A stretch of 64,000 nucleotides of DNA from Pedobacter sp. KBS0701 (GCF_005938645.2 NZ_CP042171.1:2728001-2792000), one strand, 5' to 3'; shown: positions 44,676 through 53,204, numbered from the stretch's first letter. Program-made: numbers and translations. The notes: generated by a model from the letters alone, not told the origin.

Positions 44676-45539
44676 ATGTATCTTAAATCCATTTTAACAA
44701 TTATTATTTATTTAGTGTTATCAAATTCATTTGATAATCAGGCGTTTGCACAAGAATATAAAATTAAAACAATTGTGATCGATGCCGGTCACGGTGGTAA
44801 AGATGGTGCAACTCACGGTGTGTATTCGAAGGAAAAAGATGTTGCACTTAAAACGGCATTAAACCTTGGCCGCGCGCTTCAGGATAGTTTGAAAGATATT
44901 AAAGTGATTTACACCCGTGAGTCGGATGTATTTATTCCTTTATATGAACGTATCAATATTGCAAATAATGCAAAGGCCGATTTATTTATATCCATTCACT
45001 TGAATGATATGCCGGTTAGGGTATCGAGAGTGGTAGACTATTATAAAAAAGTAAGAGGCAGAAAAGTACCTGTTTACAGAACCGTTACCTCTAAGAGTAC
45101 TTCAACAAGGGGAACAGAAACCTTTGTATCTGGTACGAGACGTTTAGGTGAGCAGGATGAAGTGATCAAACGTGAAAATGCATCGATGTTTCTGGAAGAG
45201 AACTATCAGAAAAACTATGAGGGTTTTATTGCGAATACCCCTGAAAGCGATATTATGTTATCTTTAATGAAACAAACCAATAGAGATAGAAGTTTAAAGT
45301 TTGCTTCGATGCTTCAGCAAGAATATGTTAATGCTGGCCGTATCAACCGGGGCGTACAGGAGAAAAGCCTTGCCGTTCTGGCCCGTGCAGCAATGCCTGC
45401 CGTATTAACAGAAATAGGTTTTGTGAGTAATCCGGAAGAAGAAGACTATATGAACTCTGCTGAAGGACAAAACGAAATTGTGAGTGGCATTATTAAAGCG
45501 ATTAAGAATTATAAACGGATAGCCGAAACATCATTTTAA
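44676..45539 (+). CDS. N-acetylmuramoyl-L-alanine amidase, tandem copy 1
   Basis: 287 aa from MYLKSILTIIIYLVLSNSFDNQAFA, a signal peptide. Amidase_3 zinc enzyme: IVIDAGHGGKDGATHG (His), ADLFISIHLND (His), catalytic Glu in AVLTEIGFVSN near the end. It cleaves the peptide from muramic acid in peptidoglycan. Copy 1 has an insert of about 25 residues (VSRVVDYYKKVRGRKVPVYR) after the second His that copy 2 lacks. The neighbouring lptD and MCE genes also handle envelope lipids, so the group is an envelope-maintenance cluster. Confidence 0.93.
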   Translation: MYLKSILTIIIYLVLSNSFDNQAFAQEYKIKTIVIDAGHGGKDGATHGVYSKEKDVALKTALNLGRALQDSLKDIKVIYTRESDVFIPLYERINIANNAKADLFISIHLNDMPVRVSRVVDYYKKVRGRKVPVYRTVTSKSTSTRGTETFVSGTRRLGEQDEVIKRENASMFLEENYQKNYEGFIANTPESDIMLSLMKQTNRDRSLKFASMLQQEYVNAGRINRGVQEKSLAVLARAAMPAVLTEIGFVSNPEEEDYMNSAEGQNEIVSGIIKAIKNYKRIAETSF

Positions 45540-45551
45540 GATCCCGCATGC

Positions 45552-46328
45552 ATGAAGATTAAACTTCTGATTACAATACTTTTATTTTCGTTACTGGTTG
45601 CTGAAAAAGTATCCGCTCAAGGTTATAAAATCAGAACAATTGTTATTGATCCCGGTCATGGTGGCAGAAAACCCGGAGCCTCAGGTAGTTTTTCGAAAGA
45701 AAAGGATATTTCGTTAAAGGTTGCATTGAAATTAGGTGCATTATTAAATGATGAAATGCCTGAAATTAAAGTAATTTTCACGCGTAAAACAGATATAGAT
45801 GTTGATTTATATAAACGGGCGGAAATAGCGAATGAAGCTAATGCAGATCTTTTTATATCTGTACATTGTAATTCAATGCCTCCGGGTAATAAACATATCA
45901 AAGGAGTAGAAACATTGGTTGCAGGATCGCACCGGTTAAAGGAACAAGATGCGGCCATACGTGAGAATGCCGATATTAAACTGGAAAAGAACTACAAAAG
46001 TAAGTACGATGGTTACGATCCAGGTAACCCGAGTAGTTTTATTCTTTTATCGCTTTTAAAAAATACCTTTCGAGACAAAAGTATTAGATTTGCCAAACTA
46101 ATACAGAACAGTTATATCAAACGGGATGAACGTTTTAGCCGTGGTGTTAAAGAACAGGGCGTTTTGGTATTGCAACGTTGTGGTATGCCTGCAGTTTTAA
46201 CAGAAGTAGGTTTTATCTCAAATACAGAAGAAGAAAAATATATTAATTCGCAGAATGGACAGAACGAGATCGCCAATTCTATTTTGGAAGCAATAAAAAC
46301 ATACAAAAAAAATATTGAAGTTAAATAA
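45552..46328 (+). CDS. N-acetylmuramoyl-L-alanine amidase, tandem copy 2
   Basis: 258 aa; signal peptide MKIKLLITILLFSLLVAEKVSA. Same Amidase_3 fold: IVIDPGHGGRKPGASG, ADLFISVHCNSMPPG and AVLTEVGFISN. It starts 12 bp after copy 1 and is about 50 percent identical to it by eye, so this is a tandem duplication kept in one operon. It lacks copy 1's insert and so is closer to the plain family form. Differences could give them different peptidoglycan partners or activators. Confidence 0.93.
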   Translation: MKIKLLITILLFSLLVAEKVSAQGYKIRTIVIDPGHGGRKPGASGSFSKEKDISLKVALKLGALLNDEMPEIKVIFTRKTDIDVDLYKRAEIANEANADLFISVHCNSMPPGNKHIKGVETLVAGSHRLKEQDAAIRENADIKLEKNYKSKYDGYDPGNPSSFILLSLLKNTFRDKSIRFAKLIQNSYIKRDERFSRGVKEQGVLVLQRCGMPAVLTEVGFISNTEEEKYINSQNGQNEIANSILEAIKTYKKNIEVK

Positions 46329-46448
46329 GTGGCATTATAAATGATAGTTATTTTAACTTTGAAAAAAATATAAATCGGATACCAAACAAATAGTGCCTCC
46401 TTTATGTATTTATAGGGTTTAGCACAATAAAAAAATATGACGCTCTAA

Positions 46449-46479
46449 CAAGTGAAGAAAAAATACTTCAGCACTTGTA
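46449..46479 (+). promoter_or_regulatory. 5' leader hairpin before the MCE gene
   Basis: ACAAGTGAAG and CTTCAGCACTTGT fold back around an A-rich loop, about 20 bp before the ATG at 46499. It could be part of the preceding amidase transcript's end or a leader structure. Confidence 0.4.
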
Positions 46480-46498
46480 GCCATTAAATAAAACACTC

Positions 46499-47452
46499 AT
46501 GAAGATTAAGAACGAAACCAAAGTAGGTATTTTAGCTGCATTTGCCATTGCTTTATTAATAATTGGATATAATTTTTTAAAAGGAAATTCAATTTTCTCA
46601 AGTGAAACTACATTATATGCAAAATATACCAGGGTTGACGGTTTGACTGTATCAAAACCTATCCTCATTAATGGTTATCAAATTGGCCGCGTGGCCAAAT
46701 TGGAGCTACAGGGAGATGGCAGTATCATTGCTACATTAAGTGTAAACAGCAAGTACGAAATTCCCGAAAACAGTATTGCGCGCTTAGAAGGTACAGATCT
46801 TTTGGGTAGTAAGGCTATTGTAATGTCGTTAGGTAACTCTAAAAAAATGGCAGAGGATGGTTTTACCTTAAACGCTAATGTAGAAAAAGGTTTAATGGAG
46901 CAGGTACAGCCCGTTCAAAAGAAAGCGGAATTAATCATCGGTAAAATGGACTCTATTTTAAGTAGTGTTAATTCTATCCTGAACCCTAACTTTCAGAAAA
47001 ACGTTGATAAAAGCTTTAATAGCATTGCGGGTACATTGGCTTCGTTAGAAACAACATCGAAAAAAGTTGACGGTTTAGTAGGGTCGGAAAGCGCCCGTAT
47101 CGAAGCCATCTTTAAAAATGTTGAAGGCATTACTGCTAACTTAAATAACAATAACCAAAAAATCAGTGATATTTTAACTAATATTAATACAGTTACTGAT
47201 AAGTTTGCTGCTGCTAATTTTAAACAGACTTTAGATAATGCAAACAATGCTATTGCCGATTTACAAAGCGTAATTTCTGGAATTAAAGATGGAAAAGGTA
47301 GTTTAGGACTATTACTAAACGACGATAAAATGTACCAGAATTTAAATAATGCTTCAAAAAATCTCGATGAATTAATGATCGATTTGAAAGCTAATCCTAA
47401 GCGTTATGTACACTTTTCTGTATTTGGTGGTGGCAATAAAAAAGATAAGTAA
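46499..47452 (+). CDS. MCE/MlaD-family lipid transport protein
   Basis: 317 aa. One N-terminal membrane anchor (KVGILAAFAIALLIIGYNFL, about 7-26), an MCE domain (about 35-115, LYAKYTRVDGLTVSKPILINGYQIGRVAKLEL), then a long helical region (about 125-300) with heptad-like content. The MCE domain forms hexameric pores that carry phospholipids between membranes (Mla-type). The ATPase and permease genes are not in the window. It follows the amidase pair after 170 bp; lptD nearby handles LPS transport. Confidence 0.92.
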   Translation: MKIKNETKVGILAAFAIALLIIGYNFLKGNSIFSSETTLYAKYTRVDGLTVSKPILINGYQIGRVAKLELQGDGSIIATLSVNSKYEIPENSIARLEGTDLLGSKAIVMSLGNSKKMAEDGFTLNANVEKGLMEQVQPVQKKAELIIGKMDSILSSVNSILNPNFQKNVDKSFNSIAGTLASLETTSKKVDGLVGSESARIEAIFKNVEGITANLNNNNQKISDILTNINTVTDKFAAANFKQTLDNANNAIADLQSVISGIKDGKGSLGLLLNDDKMYQNLNNASKNLDELMIDLKANPKRYVHFSVFGGGNKKDK

Positions 47453-47473
47453 CTAATTTTTATAAATGCGAAA

Positions 47474-47494
47474 GCCTCACAGTGTAAATGAGGC
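47474..47494 (+). terminator. Hairpin after the MCE gene
   Basis: GCCTCA-CAGTGTAAA-TGAGGC, a 6-bp stem 22 bp past the stop, without a T run. Confidence 0.4.
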
Positions 47495-47530
47495 GAATGA
47501 AAAGCAGGCATAAATAATTTATAAGGAGAA

Positions 47531-47571
47531 AGCGGATGAACATCTTACGACCTGTTCATCCGCTTTTTTTT
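47531..47571 (+). terminator. Strong intrinsic terminator
   Basis: AGCGGATGAACA pairs with TGTTCATCCGCT (12 bp) across a 10-nt loop, followed by seven T. It ends the amidase-MCE unit. The remaining part of the 302-bp gap (47572-47754) shows no gene; it must hold the promoter of the 66-aa gene. Confidence 0.85.
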
Positions 47572-47754
47572 GCATCGTGTCATTTTTCTTTTTTAAACCG
47601 CAGGATCTCTAATTTACCTGTGGTCTCCGTCCTTTTGTGGTGGTAAATTGAACGTTTAATGCAAAGTCAACTAAGCGCATTTGTAACAACAGTTATTTAG
47701 AATTGTCTAAAACTTTTAACAGTATCAAAATGTTTATTTAAAAAAGAAAAGAAC

Positions 47755-47955
47755 ATGGGAATTTTAAGAACAGCAATTATTGGCACTGCAGTGTACGCAG
47801 GCGTAAAATATATCACGAAAAAAGATCCAATTACCGGACAATCGATCGTTGACGAATTATTTGATCGTGCACCGCAGTGGGCCGATAAAGCAAAAGGTTA
47901 TACAGAAGACCTGAAATCAAGGGTGAGTAACGCCGCTGAAGATTTAGCGAGATGA
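47755..47955 (+). CDS. Small membrane-associated protein, 66 aa, unknown function
   Basis: A single N-terminal hydrophobic helix (MGILRTAIIGTAVYAGVKYI) is followed by KKDPITGQSIVDELFDR and a charged amphipathic helix (DKAKGYTEDLKSRVSNAAEDLAR). It looks somewhat like YtxH-type stress proteins, but I would not name it so. The gene is bracketed by a strong terminator on each side, so it is an independent small unit. Having its own tight boundaries makes it more likely to be real despite the small size. Confidence 0.75.
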   Translation: MGILRTAIIGTAVYAGVKYITKKDPITGQSIVDELFDRAPQWADKAKGYTEDLKSRVSNAAEDLAR

Positions 47956-48011
47956 ATACCTTGTAGAAATAAAGAGCCTGAAGAGGCTAAATATCTATTT
48001 CTCTGACTCAA

Positions 48012-48046
48012 AAAAAACGTCCCGATTTAAAACCGGGACGTTTTTT
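48012..48046 (+). terminator. Strong intrinsic terminator after the 66-aa gene
   Basis: AAAAAACGTCCCG and CGGGACGTTTTTT around ATTTAAAAC; 13 bp with A and T flanks, so active on either strand. A TTCCCG-CGCAAA-CGGGAA repeat hairpin follows at about 48066-48083. Confidence 0.85.
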
Positions 48047-48136
48047 GTTACAGAGCGATCGTCTTTCCCGCGCAAACGGGAATCTTAAAGCCTGCCGCAT
48101 TTAAAGACACTTCCTCTTTTTTTTTACGAATTAGCA

Positions 48137-49573
48137 CTAAAAAGTATCAAACCAAAGCTTAGTGGTTAATAAATCTGCACCTTGGCTGCTTACCGCATTT
48201 TTATAATTCTGTCCGTTTAACGATTGTTCAGAACCAGGATAAATAAAACGTACCGGAATTTTGCCATTCAACACCGTATTAACAGACGCTGTTAATTGCG
48301 GATAATCTAATCTTCTTTGCTCGGCCCAGGCTTCTAATCCTTGACCAAACAAAGCAATCCATTTTTGTTCACCGATTGTTTTTTTATAATTACCAGCATC
48401 ATATTGTACCGCAGCCTGATTGATATAATCATCAACAGCACTTCCACCTATACTGTATTGATCAAATGATGCCCTGATGGCCTGTTTGTATAGATCAGCT
48501 GCATTTTCTGTAGTAAAGCCTCTAGCAGCGGCTTCAGCCCTATCAAAAAGCAGTTCGGCATAGCTAAAAATTACAGCAGGTGCTTTTGGTGCTAAAAAAT
48601 AAGTTCCTGGTCTGGAAGAATTTGCCAAACCGATTGCACTGGCTTCTGAATTTGTTGAGCCATTCGGAATACCTACATACGTTTGAGGTGTTACATTATC
48701 AGTTTTGCTTGCATAAACTGGCAGTCTTGGATCATTAAGCGCAAAAAGTTTATCTACGATTGTTTTGCTGATCCGGTAATCATTTCTGGTTTCGAATGAG
48801 GCAGCTACCGGATTTTGCTGTGGCGAATCACTGTAGAACAATTGCGCATTCTCTGATTTGCTATTAATATAAGCGCCACCTTCTGCAAATATTTCATCAA
48901 TTACCTGTTTAGACTTAGCCGGCTCTTTATCCGCAATGCGTAAAGCGATACGAAGACGTAAAGAATTGGCAAACTTTTTCCATAAAGCAATATTACCACT
49001 ATAAATCAGATCACCGCTTACAACTTTTCCTGAAGCTGGATCTAAAGCTGCCTGAGCAGTTTTTAAATCGTTAAGAATACCGTAATAAACATCCTTTTGC
49101 TTGTCGTAAACTGGTGTAACAAACTGTTTAATTTTTCCGGCCTGCGTATATGGTACATCCCCGTAAGCGTCGGTAAGCAATAAAAATACCCACGATCTCA
49201 GTACCAGGGCTACACCTTTATAATTTGGATTACCTTGAGCATCGCCCAACTCGATAATTTTATTAAAGCCAGCAATACTTTGTGCGTATCCGGTAGACCA
49301 TAAAGAGCTAAAGCTACTGTTCGAAAAGATAAACCGATCTTCTTCCGTATACTGAACTTTAGCCCAATGTTGTGCAAAAAGCAGGCTTGAGTTCATATTA
49401 TTGGTTACCCCCCAATATGCATCAGCTGTAGTTTTAGTGGTGCCCGTAAGTAAATAATCAGGTTGTGGAATTTCTGGAGCATTCGGATTAATATTCACCT
49501 CATCGAGCTCTTTATTACAAGATGAAAATGCAATTGCCAGAATGGCCAGTATATATAGGTTTTTATTTTTCAT
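48137..49573 (-). CDS. SusD/RagB-like surface lipoprotein
   Basis: 478 aa. Lipoprotein signal (LAILAIAFSSC, then NKELDEVNINPNAPEIPQPDYLLTG). It belongs to the SusD-like_2 type: an N-terminal helical TPR-like part with LVLRSWVFLLLTDAYGDVPYTQA, then FSYAELLFDRAEAAARG, and a C-terminal ending TTKLWFDTF. SusD proteins bind nutrient at the surface and act as a lid for SusC. The gene is 11 bp after its SusC partner. The substrate is unknown; the SAM-I riboswitch upstream suggests sulfur amino acid or methionine-related nutrients. Confidence 0.93.
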   Translation of the reverse strand: MKNKNLYILAILAIAFSSCNKELDEVNINPNAPEIPQPDYLLTGTTKTTADAYWGVTNNMNSSLLFAQHWAKVQYTEEDRFIFSNSSFSSLWSTGYAQSIAGFNKIIELGDAQGNPNYKGVALVLRSWVFLLLTDAYGDVPYTQAGKIKQFVTPVYDKQKDVYYGILNDLKTAQAALDPASGKVVSGDLIYSGNIALWKKFANSLRLRIALRIADKEPAKSKQVIDEIFAEGGAYINSKSENAQLFYSDSPQQNPVAASFETRNDYRISKTIVDKLFALNDPRLPVYASKTDNVTPQTYVGIPNGSTNSEASAIGLANSSRPGTYFLAPKAPAVIFSYAELLFDRAEAAARGFTTENAADLYKQAIRASFDQYSIGGSAVDDYINQAAVQYDAGNYKKTIGEQKWIALFGQGLEAWAEQRRLDYPQLTASVNTVLNGKIPVRFIYPGSEQSLNGQNYKNAVSSQGADLLTTKLWFDTF

Positions 49574-49584
49574 GATGGTAAGAT

Positions 49585-52500
49585 TTAAAATTTAACATTC
49601 AGGTTAATACCGTAACTGCGAGTACTTGGGTTAGAAAGGCTTTCCAACCCCTGTCCGTTGCCCGTATTAAAGGCTACTTCGGGATCAATATCTACTGTAT
49701 TGCGGTGAATAATCCAAAGGTTACGACCAACAAGTGATACAGAAACGCCTTGCAAACTTAGGGGACGAATCCATTTGGCCGGCAAATTGTAACTAAGCTT
49801 AACTTCACGAAGCTTAACGTAAGAGGCATCGAATATATTTGCTTCATCAATATTCCTAAACGATTTATAATATTGTTGGGCAGGTAAAACTTTTTCATTG
49901 CGTTTGCCATCTGCGGTTACGCCATCAAAAACAATTCCGTCATCATAAACCGTTACACCTGCCGGAGCGGTTCCGTTTACTCTTACGGTGCCATTTTCCT
50001 TTTTATTATCTGGATAATAGTAAGAAATACCACCATATTCTGCTGCTCTTCCCGGAAGCGTAGAAGCCAAAACACCAGTATAAGTACCTGTTGCATAAGT
50101 ACCGTTATAAATAGAACCACCAATACTCGCATCAACCAATACGCCTAAACTTATACCTTTATACGTAAAGGTATTGTACACACCGCCAATCCAATCTGGT
50201 GTATATTTTCCCAATACCTGTTTGGTTGGGTTTGTAGCTGGTGCACCAGTGGCATTTACAATAATATTTCCATTGCCATCTCTTAAAAAGGCTGTTCCGA
50301 AAAGTGATCCATAAGGTTGTCCGACGGTAGCAATTACCTGCGCTGAATTGGTTGCTACAATGTAATTCGTTAATAATTTCTCCGCATCGAGTTCAATTAC
50401 CCTACTCCTGTTTGCAGCGAAATTGAAATCAATATCCCATGTAAAAGTTTTTTTGACTGGGGTGATGCCCAATTGTGCTTCTATACCCTTGTTATTTATT
50501 TTTCCGGCATTAAGCAGTTTTGAGCTAAATCCGGTACTTTGACTTACATCGGCAGCCAAAATCTGATTGTAACTATTGGTATTGTATGCACTTAAATCGA
50601 AACGTAACCTTTTGTTAAAGAACACCGCCTCAACGCCCAGTTCTGTTGAAGTGGTAGTTTCTGGTTTGAGGTTAGGATTAAGGTCGATATTACTTGTGGT
50701 AAGTTGAGGGTTTGCGTTAAATGGCGCACTAAATGCGTAAGTATTGATCAAACGATAAGGATCTGCATCTTTACCTACTTTAGACCAGCCCCCACGTATT
50801 TTCAAATAATTAAGTGCTTCACTTTTAATGTCAAATGCTTCGGTTGCTACAAAGCTTCCGTTAAATGACGGGTAAAAATAAGACCTGTTCTGCGCAGGCA
50901 AAGTAGACGACCAATCGTTACGTGCCGTGATGTTGGCGAAAAGGTAATTTCTGAAACCGATCTGACCTGATGCATAAACGCTATATGATTTTAAACGCGA
51001 TAAATTATTGGATGAAATCAAGGGATCACGAGAGTTTTTAAGGGTATAAAGTCCGGCGATGGCCAGTTTAGGTGCACTTTGATCATTCTGCTCAATATAT
51101 TGCCTGCGGATGTTACCGCCACCCAATAATTCTAAGCTAAAATCATCGTTTAACTGTTTGTTAAAGTTTAAGGTTGCGTCGGTATTATTCTCGCTTACCG
51201 TAAAGGCACTTTCGGTGTAAGATCCAAAAGGTGTTCCGTTCGTACCATAAGCGATTCTAACTTTACGCCTATCGTTGTAATAATCCGTACCCGATCTGAA
51301 ATTGAAATCAAGGCCATCAATAATTTTATAATTAAGGGCTAAACTACCTATAATCCGACTGCGGTTCTGCGAAACTGTATTTTCGTAAGCTACCCAATAT
51401 GGATTGCTGTAATAGCTATTATTCCAGTTAAACGTTTTTCCATTTTCATCCAAATAGTTTTTTAGCTGGTTAATATCAACCTGACGGCCGAACCAGGTAA
51501 ACTGCAACATGGTACTGGTTGATCTTGATCCACCCGTTCCTGGTAAATTATCAGAATTAAGTTTGCTGTAATTTGCGTTTGCGGTTAAAGTTAATTTAGG
51601 TGTTACTTTTACTGTGGTATTCAATACAAACGAATTTTTGCCCTGTCCGGAGTTTGGTACTATACCTACTTGTTTCAGGTTATTGTACGATAATCGGAAG
51701 TCGTATTTTTCGCCAGCATCTGCAACAGATACCCCATTATTTAAGGAATATCCCGTTTGAAAGAAATCGCGTACGTTATCCGGATGGGCTACAAACGGAA
51801 CAGGCACCCCTTTGGAATAAAACTGCGGAATTAACCTACCATCCAGTTTTGGTCCCCAGCTCTCATCTACCCCATCATTAATACCTTTACCAGCGCCATC
51901 CACATAACTGAACTTACCTTCTGATCCCTGACCAAAAGCATTTTGATAAACCGGCAGGGTGAGCAAAGTTTCTAGAACCGCGTTTGAATTAATGGCAATG
52001 CCCAATCCTTTTTTCGATTTACCTGTTTTGGTTTTAATGAGGATCACCCCTGCTGCAGCCCTCGAGCCATATAATGCAGCTGCATTTGGTCCTTTTAGGA
52101 CGCTCATCGATTCGATGTCCTCCGGATTGATATCTGAAATGGTATTGGCGTAATCCCTGGCCCCAGCCGAATTCAACTGCGAGTTATCTACCGGAATTCC
52201 ATCAACCACAAATAAAGGCTGGTTATTTCCGGCTATAGATGTTTCTCCTCTGATGACTACGCGAGATGATCCCATACTCCCCTGACTGTTCGTTACCCTA
52301 ACCCCAGCTATTTTTCCAGCCAATGCATTTACCAGGTTAGATTCTTTAGCTTCGGCTACACGGTCTCCTTTCAATTCCTGAACGGCATAACCCAAAGATT
52401 TTTTCTCCCTTGAAATACCAAGAGCCGTTACTACCACTTCGTCAAGCGCATTATCGCTGGGTTGAAGAATGACCGAAATTGGGCCAGCATTTTTGTTGAT

Positions 52501-52752
52501 TTGTATTTCCTGAGTTTTGAAGCCAATGTATGAAAATACTAAAATGGCTTGATCAGGCGCACTGATAGAAAAAACGCCCTTACCATCAGAAATAGTGGTT
52601 TGTTTGGTTTCTTTGATAAGAATAGAAACGCCTGGCAGTGTTTCGCCATCCGCCGATTTTACCGTTCCGGTAATGGTGACATTTTGAGCAAATACCTGCT
52701 GCGTAATAAAGAGCAGTAAGATGAGTGGTATTGATTTAAAAAGTTTGATCAT
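49585..52752 (-). CDS. SusC/RagA-type TonB-linked transporter
   Basis: 1055 aa. Signal peptide (MIKLFKSIPLILLLFITQQVFA), CarboxypepD_reg-like domain (about 23-110, VTITGTVKSADGETLPGVSI), TonB box-like DEVVVTALGI, plug (about 120-245, with VVIRGETSIAGNNQPLFVVDGIPVD and SMSVLKGPNAAALYGSRAAAGVILIKT), and a barrel ending SYGINLNVKF. Transporter for a nutrient too large or scarce for porins. It follows a 450-bp leader with a SAM-I riboswitch, a terminator and a 24-codon ORF, so expression would drop when SAM is plentiful. Confidence 0.95.
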   Translation of the reverse strand: MIKLFKSIPLILLLFITQQVFAQNVTITGTVKSADGETLPGVSILIKETKQTTISDGKGVFSISAPDQAILVFSYIGFKTQEIQINKNAGPISVILQPSDNALDEVVVTALGISREKKSLGYAVQELKGDRVAEAKESNLVNALAGKIAGVRVTNSQGSMGSSRVVIRGETSIAGNNQPLFVVDGIPVDNSQLNSAGARDYANTISDINPEDIESMSVLKGPNAAALYGSRAAAGVILIKTKTGKSKKGLGIAINSNAVLETLLTLPVYQNAFGQGSEGKFSYVDGAGKGINDGVDESWGPKLDGRLIPQFYSKGVPVPFVAHPDNVRDFFQTGYSLNNGVSVADAGEKYDFRLSYNNLKQVGIVPNSGQGKNSFVLNTTVKVTPKLTLTANANYSKLNSDNLPGTGGSRSTSTMLQFTWFGRQVDINQLKNYLDENGKTFNWNNSYYSNPYWVAYENTVSQNRSRIIGSLALNYKIIDGLDFNFRSGTDYYNDRRKVRIAYGTNGTPFGSYTESAFTVSENNTDATLNFNKQLNDDFSLELLGGGNIRRQYIEQNDQSAPKLAIAGLYTLKNSRDPLISSNNLSRLKSYSVYASGQIGFRNYLFANITARNDWSSTLPAQNRSYFYPSFNGSFVATEAFDIKSEALNYLKIRGGWSKVGKDADPYRLINTYAFSAPFNANPQLTTSNIDLNPNLKPETTTSTELGVEAVFFNKRLRFDLSAYNTNSYNQILAADVSQSTGFSSKLLNAGKINNKGIEAQLGITPVKKTFTWDIDFNFAANRSRVIELDAEKLLTNYIVATNSAQVIATVGQPYGSLFGTAFLRDGNGNIIVNATGAPATNPTKQVLGKYTPDWIGGVYNTFTYKGISLGVLVDASIGGSIYNGTYATGTYTGVLASTLPGRAAEYGGISYYYPDNKKENGTVRVNGTAPAGVTVYDDGIVFDGVTADGKRNEKVLPAQQYYKSFRNIDEANIFDASYVKLREVKLSYNLPAKWIRPLSLQGVSVSLVGRNLWIIHRNTVDIDPEVAFNTGNGQGLESLSNPSTRSYGINLNVKF

Positions 52753-52861
52753 GTGTATGTTTAAAAATTAGTTAAAAGATAAAAATCTGGGCAAAACGAC
52801 TCCTAAACAGTTAATAAACGTGTTTTATTAAAAATAAAATGGAGTGGTTAGATCAAATGGG

Positions 52862-52889
52862 CCTGTTAAAACGGAGCAATTTTAACAGG
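52862..52889 (-). promoter_or_regulatory. Perfect hairpin over the end of the leader ORF
   Basis: On the minus strand CCTGTTAAAA pairs perfectly with TTTTAACAGG across TTGCTCCG (8 nt). The 5' arm contains the last Pro, Cys and stop codons of the 24-codon ORF. No T run follows, so it is not a standard terminator. It lies 110 bp before the SusC start. Confidence 0.7.
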
Positions 52890-52956
52890 GCGTGCGCATT
52901 CGGAAATATGCATTAGGGTTTGCATCAATGGATTTTAACTCGTCTGTTTTTTTCAT
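52882..52956 (-). CDS. 24-residue leader peptide ORF upstream of SusC
   Basis: Complete small ORF, ATG at 52956 to TAA. The peptide starts MKKTDELKSIDANPN and ends YFRMRTPC, so it has Cys as the last residue and a second Met at position 20. It lies between the SAM-I riboswitch terminator and the SusC start. The reading frame has good Bacteroidota codon usage. An 8-codon ORF (52953-52979, MFYRKSLK) ends in TGA overlapping its ATG as ATGA. It may be a regulatory leader peptide or a translated small protein; too short for a normal search. No function known to me. Confidence 0.55.
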   Translation of the reverse strand: MKKTDELKSIDANPNAYFRMRTPC

Positions 52957-53006
52957 TTCAATGATTTTCTATAAAACATATTTACTTATCAAAAGCAGCG
53001 TCAGGG

Positions 53007-53039
53007 CAAAAAAATAGCACCCCTTAAATCAGAAGTGCT
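53007..53039 (-). terminator. Intrinsic terminator of the SAM riboswitch
   Basis: Minus strand AGCACTTCT-GATTTA-AGGGGTGCT (9 bp with two G-U pairs), then ATTTTTTTG. It stands 50 nt after the aptamer and ahead of the 24-codon ORF, so the switch probably works by transcription termination. Confidence 0.75.
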
Positions 53040-53082
53040 CCATATATTTTGATAAGGATAATGCAAACAACTGACTTAACTA

Positions 53083-53196
53083 CCCCAGATTCATCCAGGA
53101 TGGAATTAGCACCATTTCTATAAATTAGATGGTTGCTAAGGCTTCACAGGGCCATTCCCTCCGCCTTTCTTGATAAGTATTTTAAAATAACTGGGG
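53083..53196 (-). promoter_or_regulatory. SAM-I (S-box) riboswitch
   Basis: The minus strand contains the S-box core: CTTATCAAGAAAGGCGGAGG, then GAATGGCCCTGTGAAGCCTT, AGCAACC, GGTGCTAATTCCATCC and GGATGA. P1 pairs TTATC with GATGA; P4 appears short. CCCCAG at 53191-53196 could pair with CTGGGG at 53083-53088 to extend P1. S-box riboswitches bind S-adenosylmethionine and turn off genes of methionine metabolism or uptake. Here the downstream genes are SusC/SusD, which suggests sulfur-related nutrient import. Confidence 0.93.
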
Positions 53197-53204
53197 CAAA
53201 GGTA
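53197..53204 (-). promoter_or_regulatory. Promoter -7 box for the SAM riboswitch transcript
   Basis: TACCTTTG on the minus strand, perfect TAnnTTTG. The transcript would begin close to the CCCCAG segment that extends P1. No clear -33 element. Confidence 0.55.

Noticed and set aside
48066..48083. TTCCCG-CGCAAA-CGGGAA hairpin as a gene-specific terminator
   Set aside because: It looks like a dispersed repeat; the terminator at 48012-48046 already ends the transcript.
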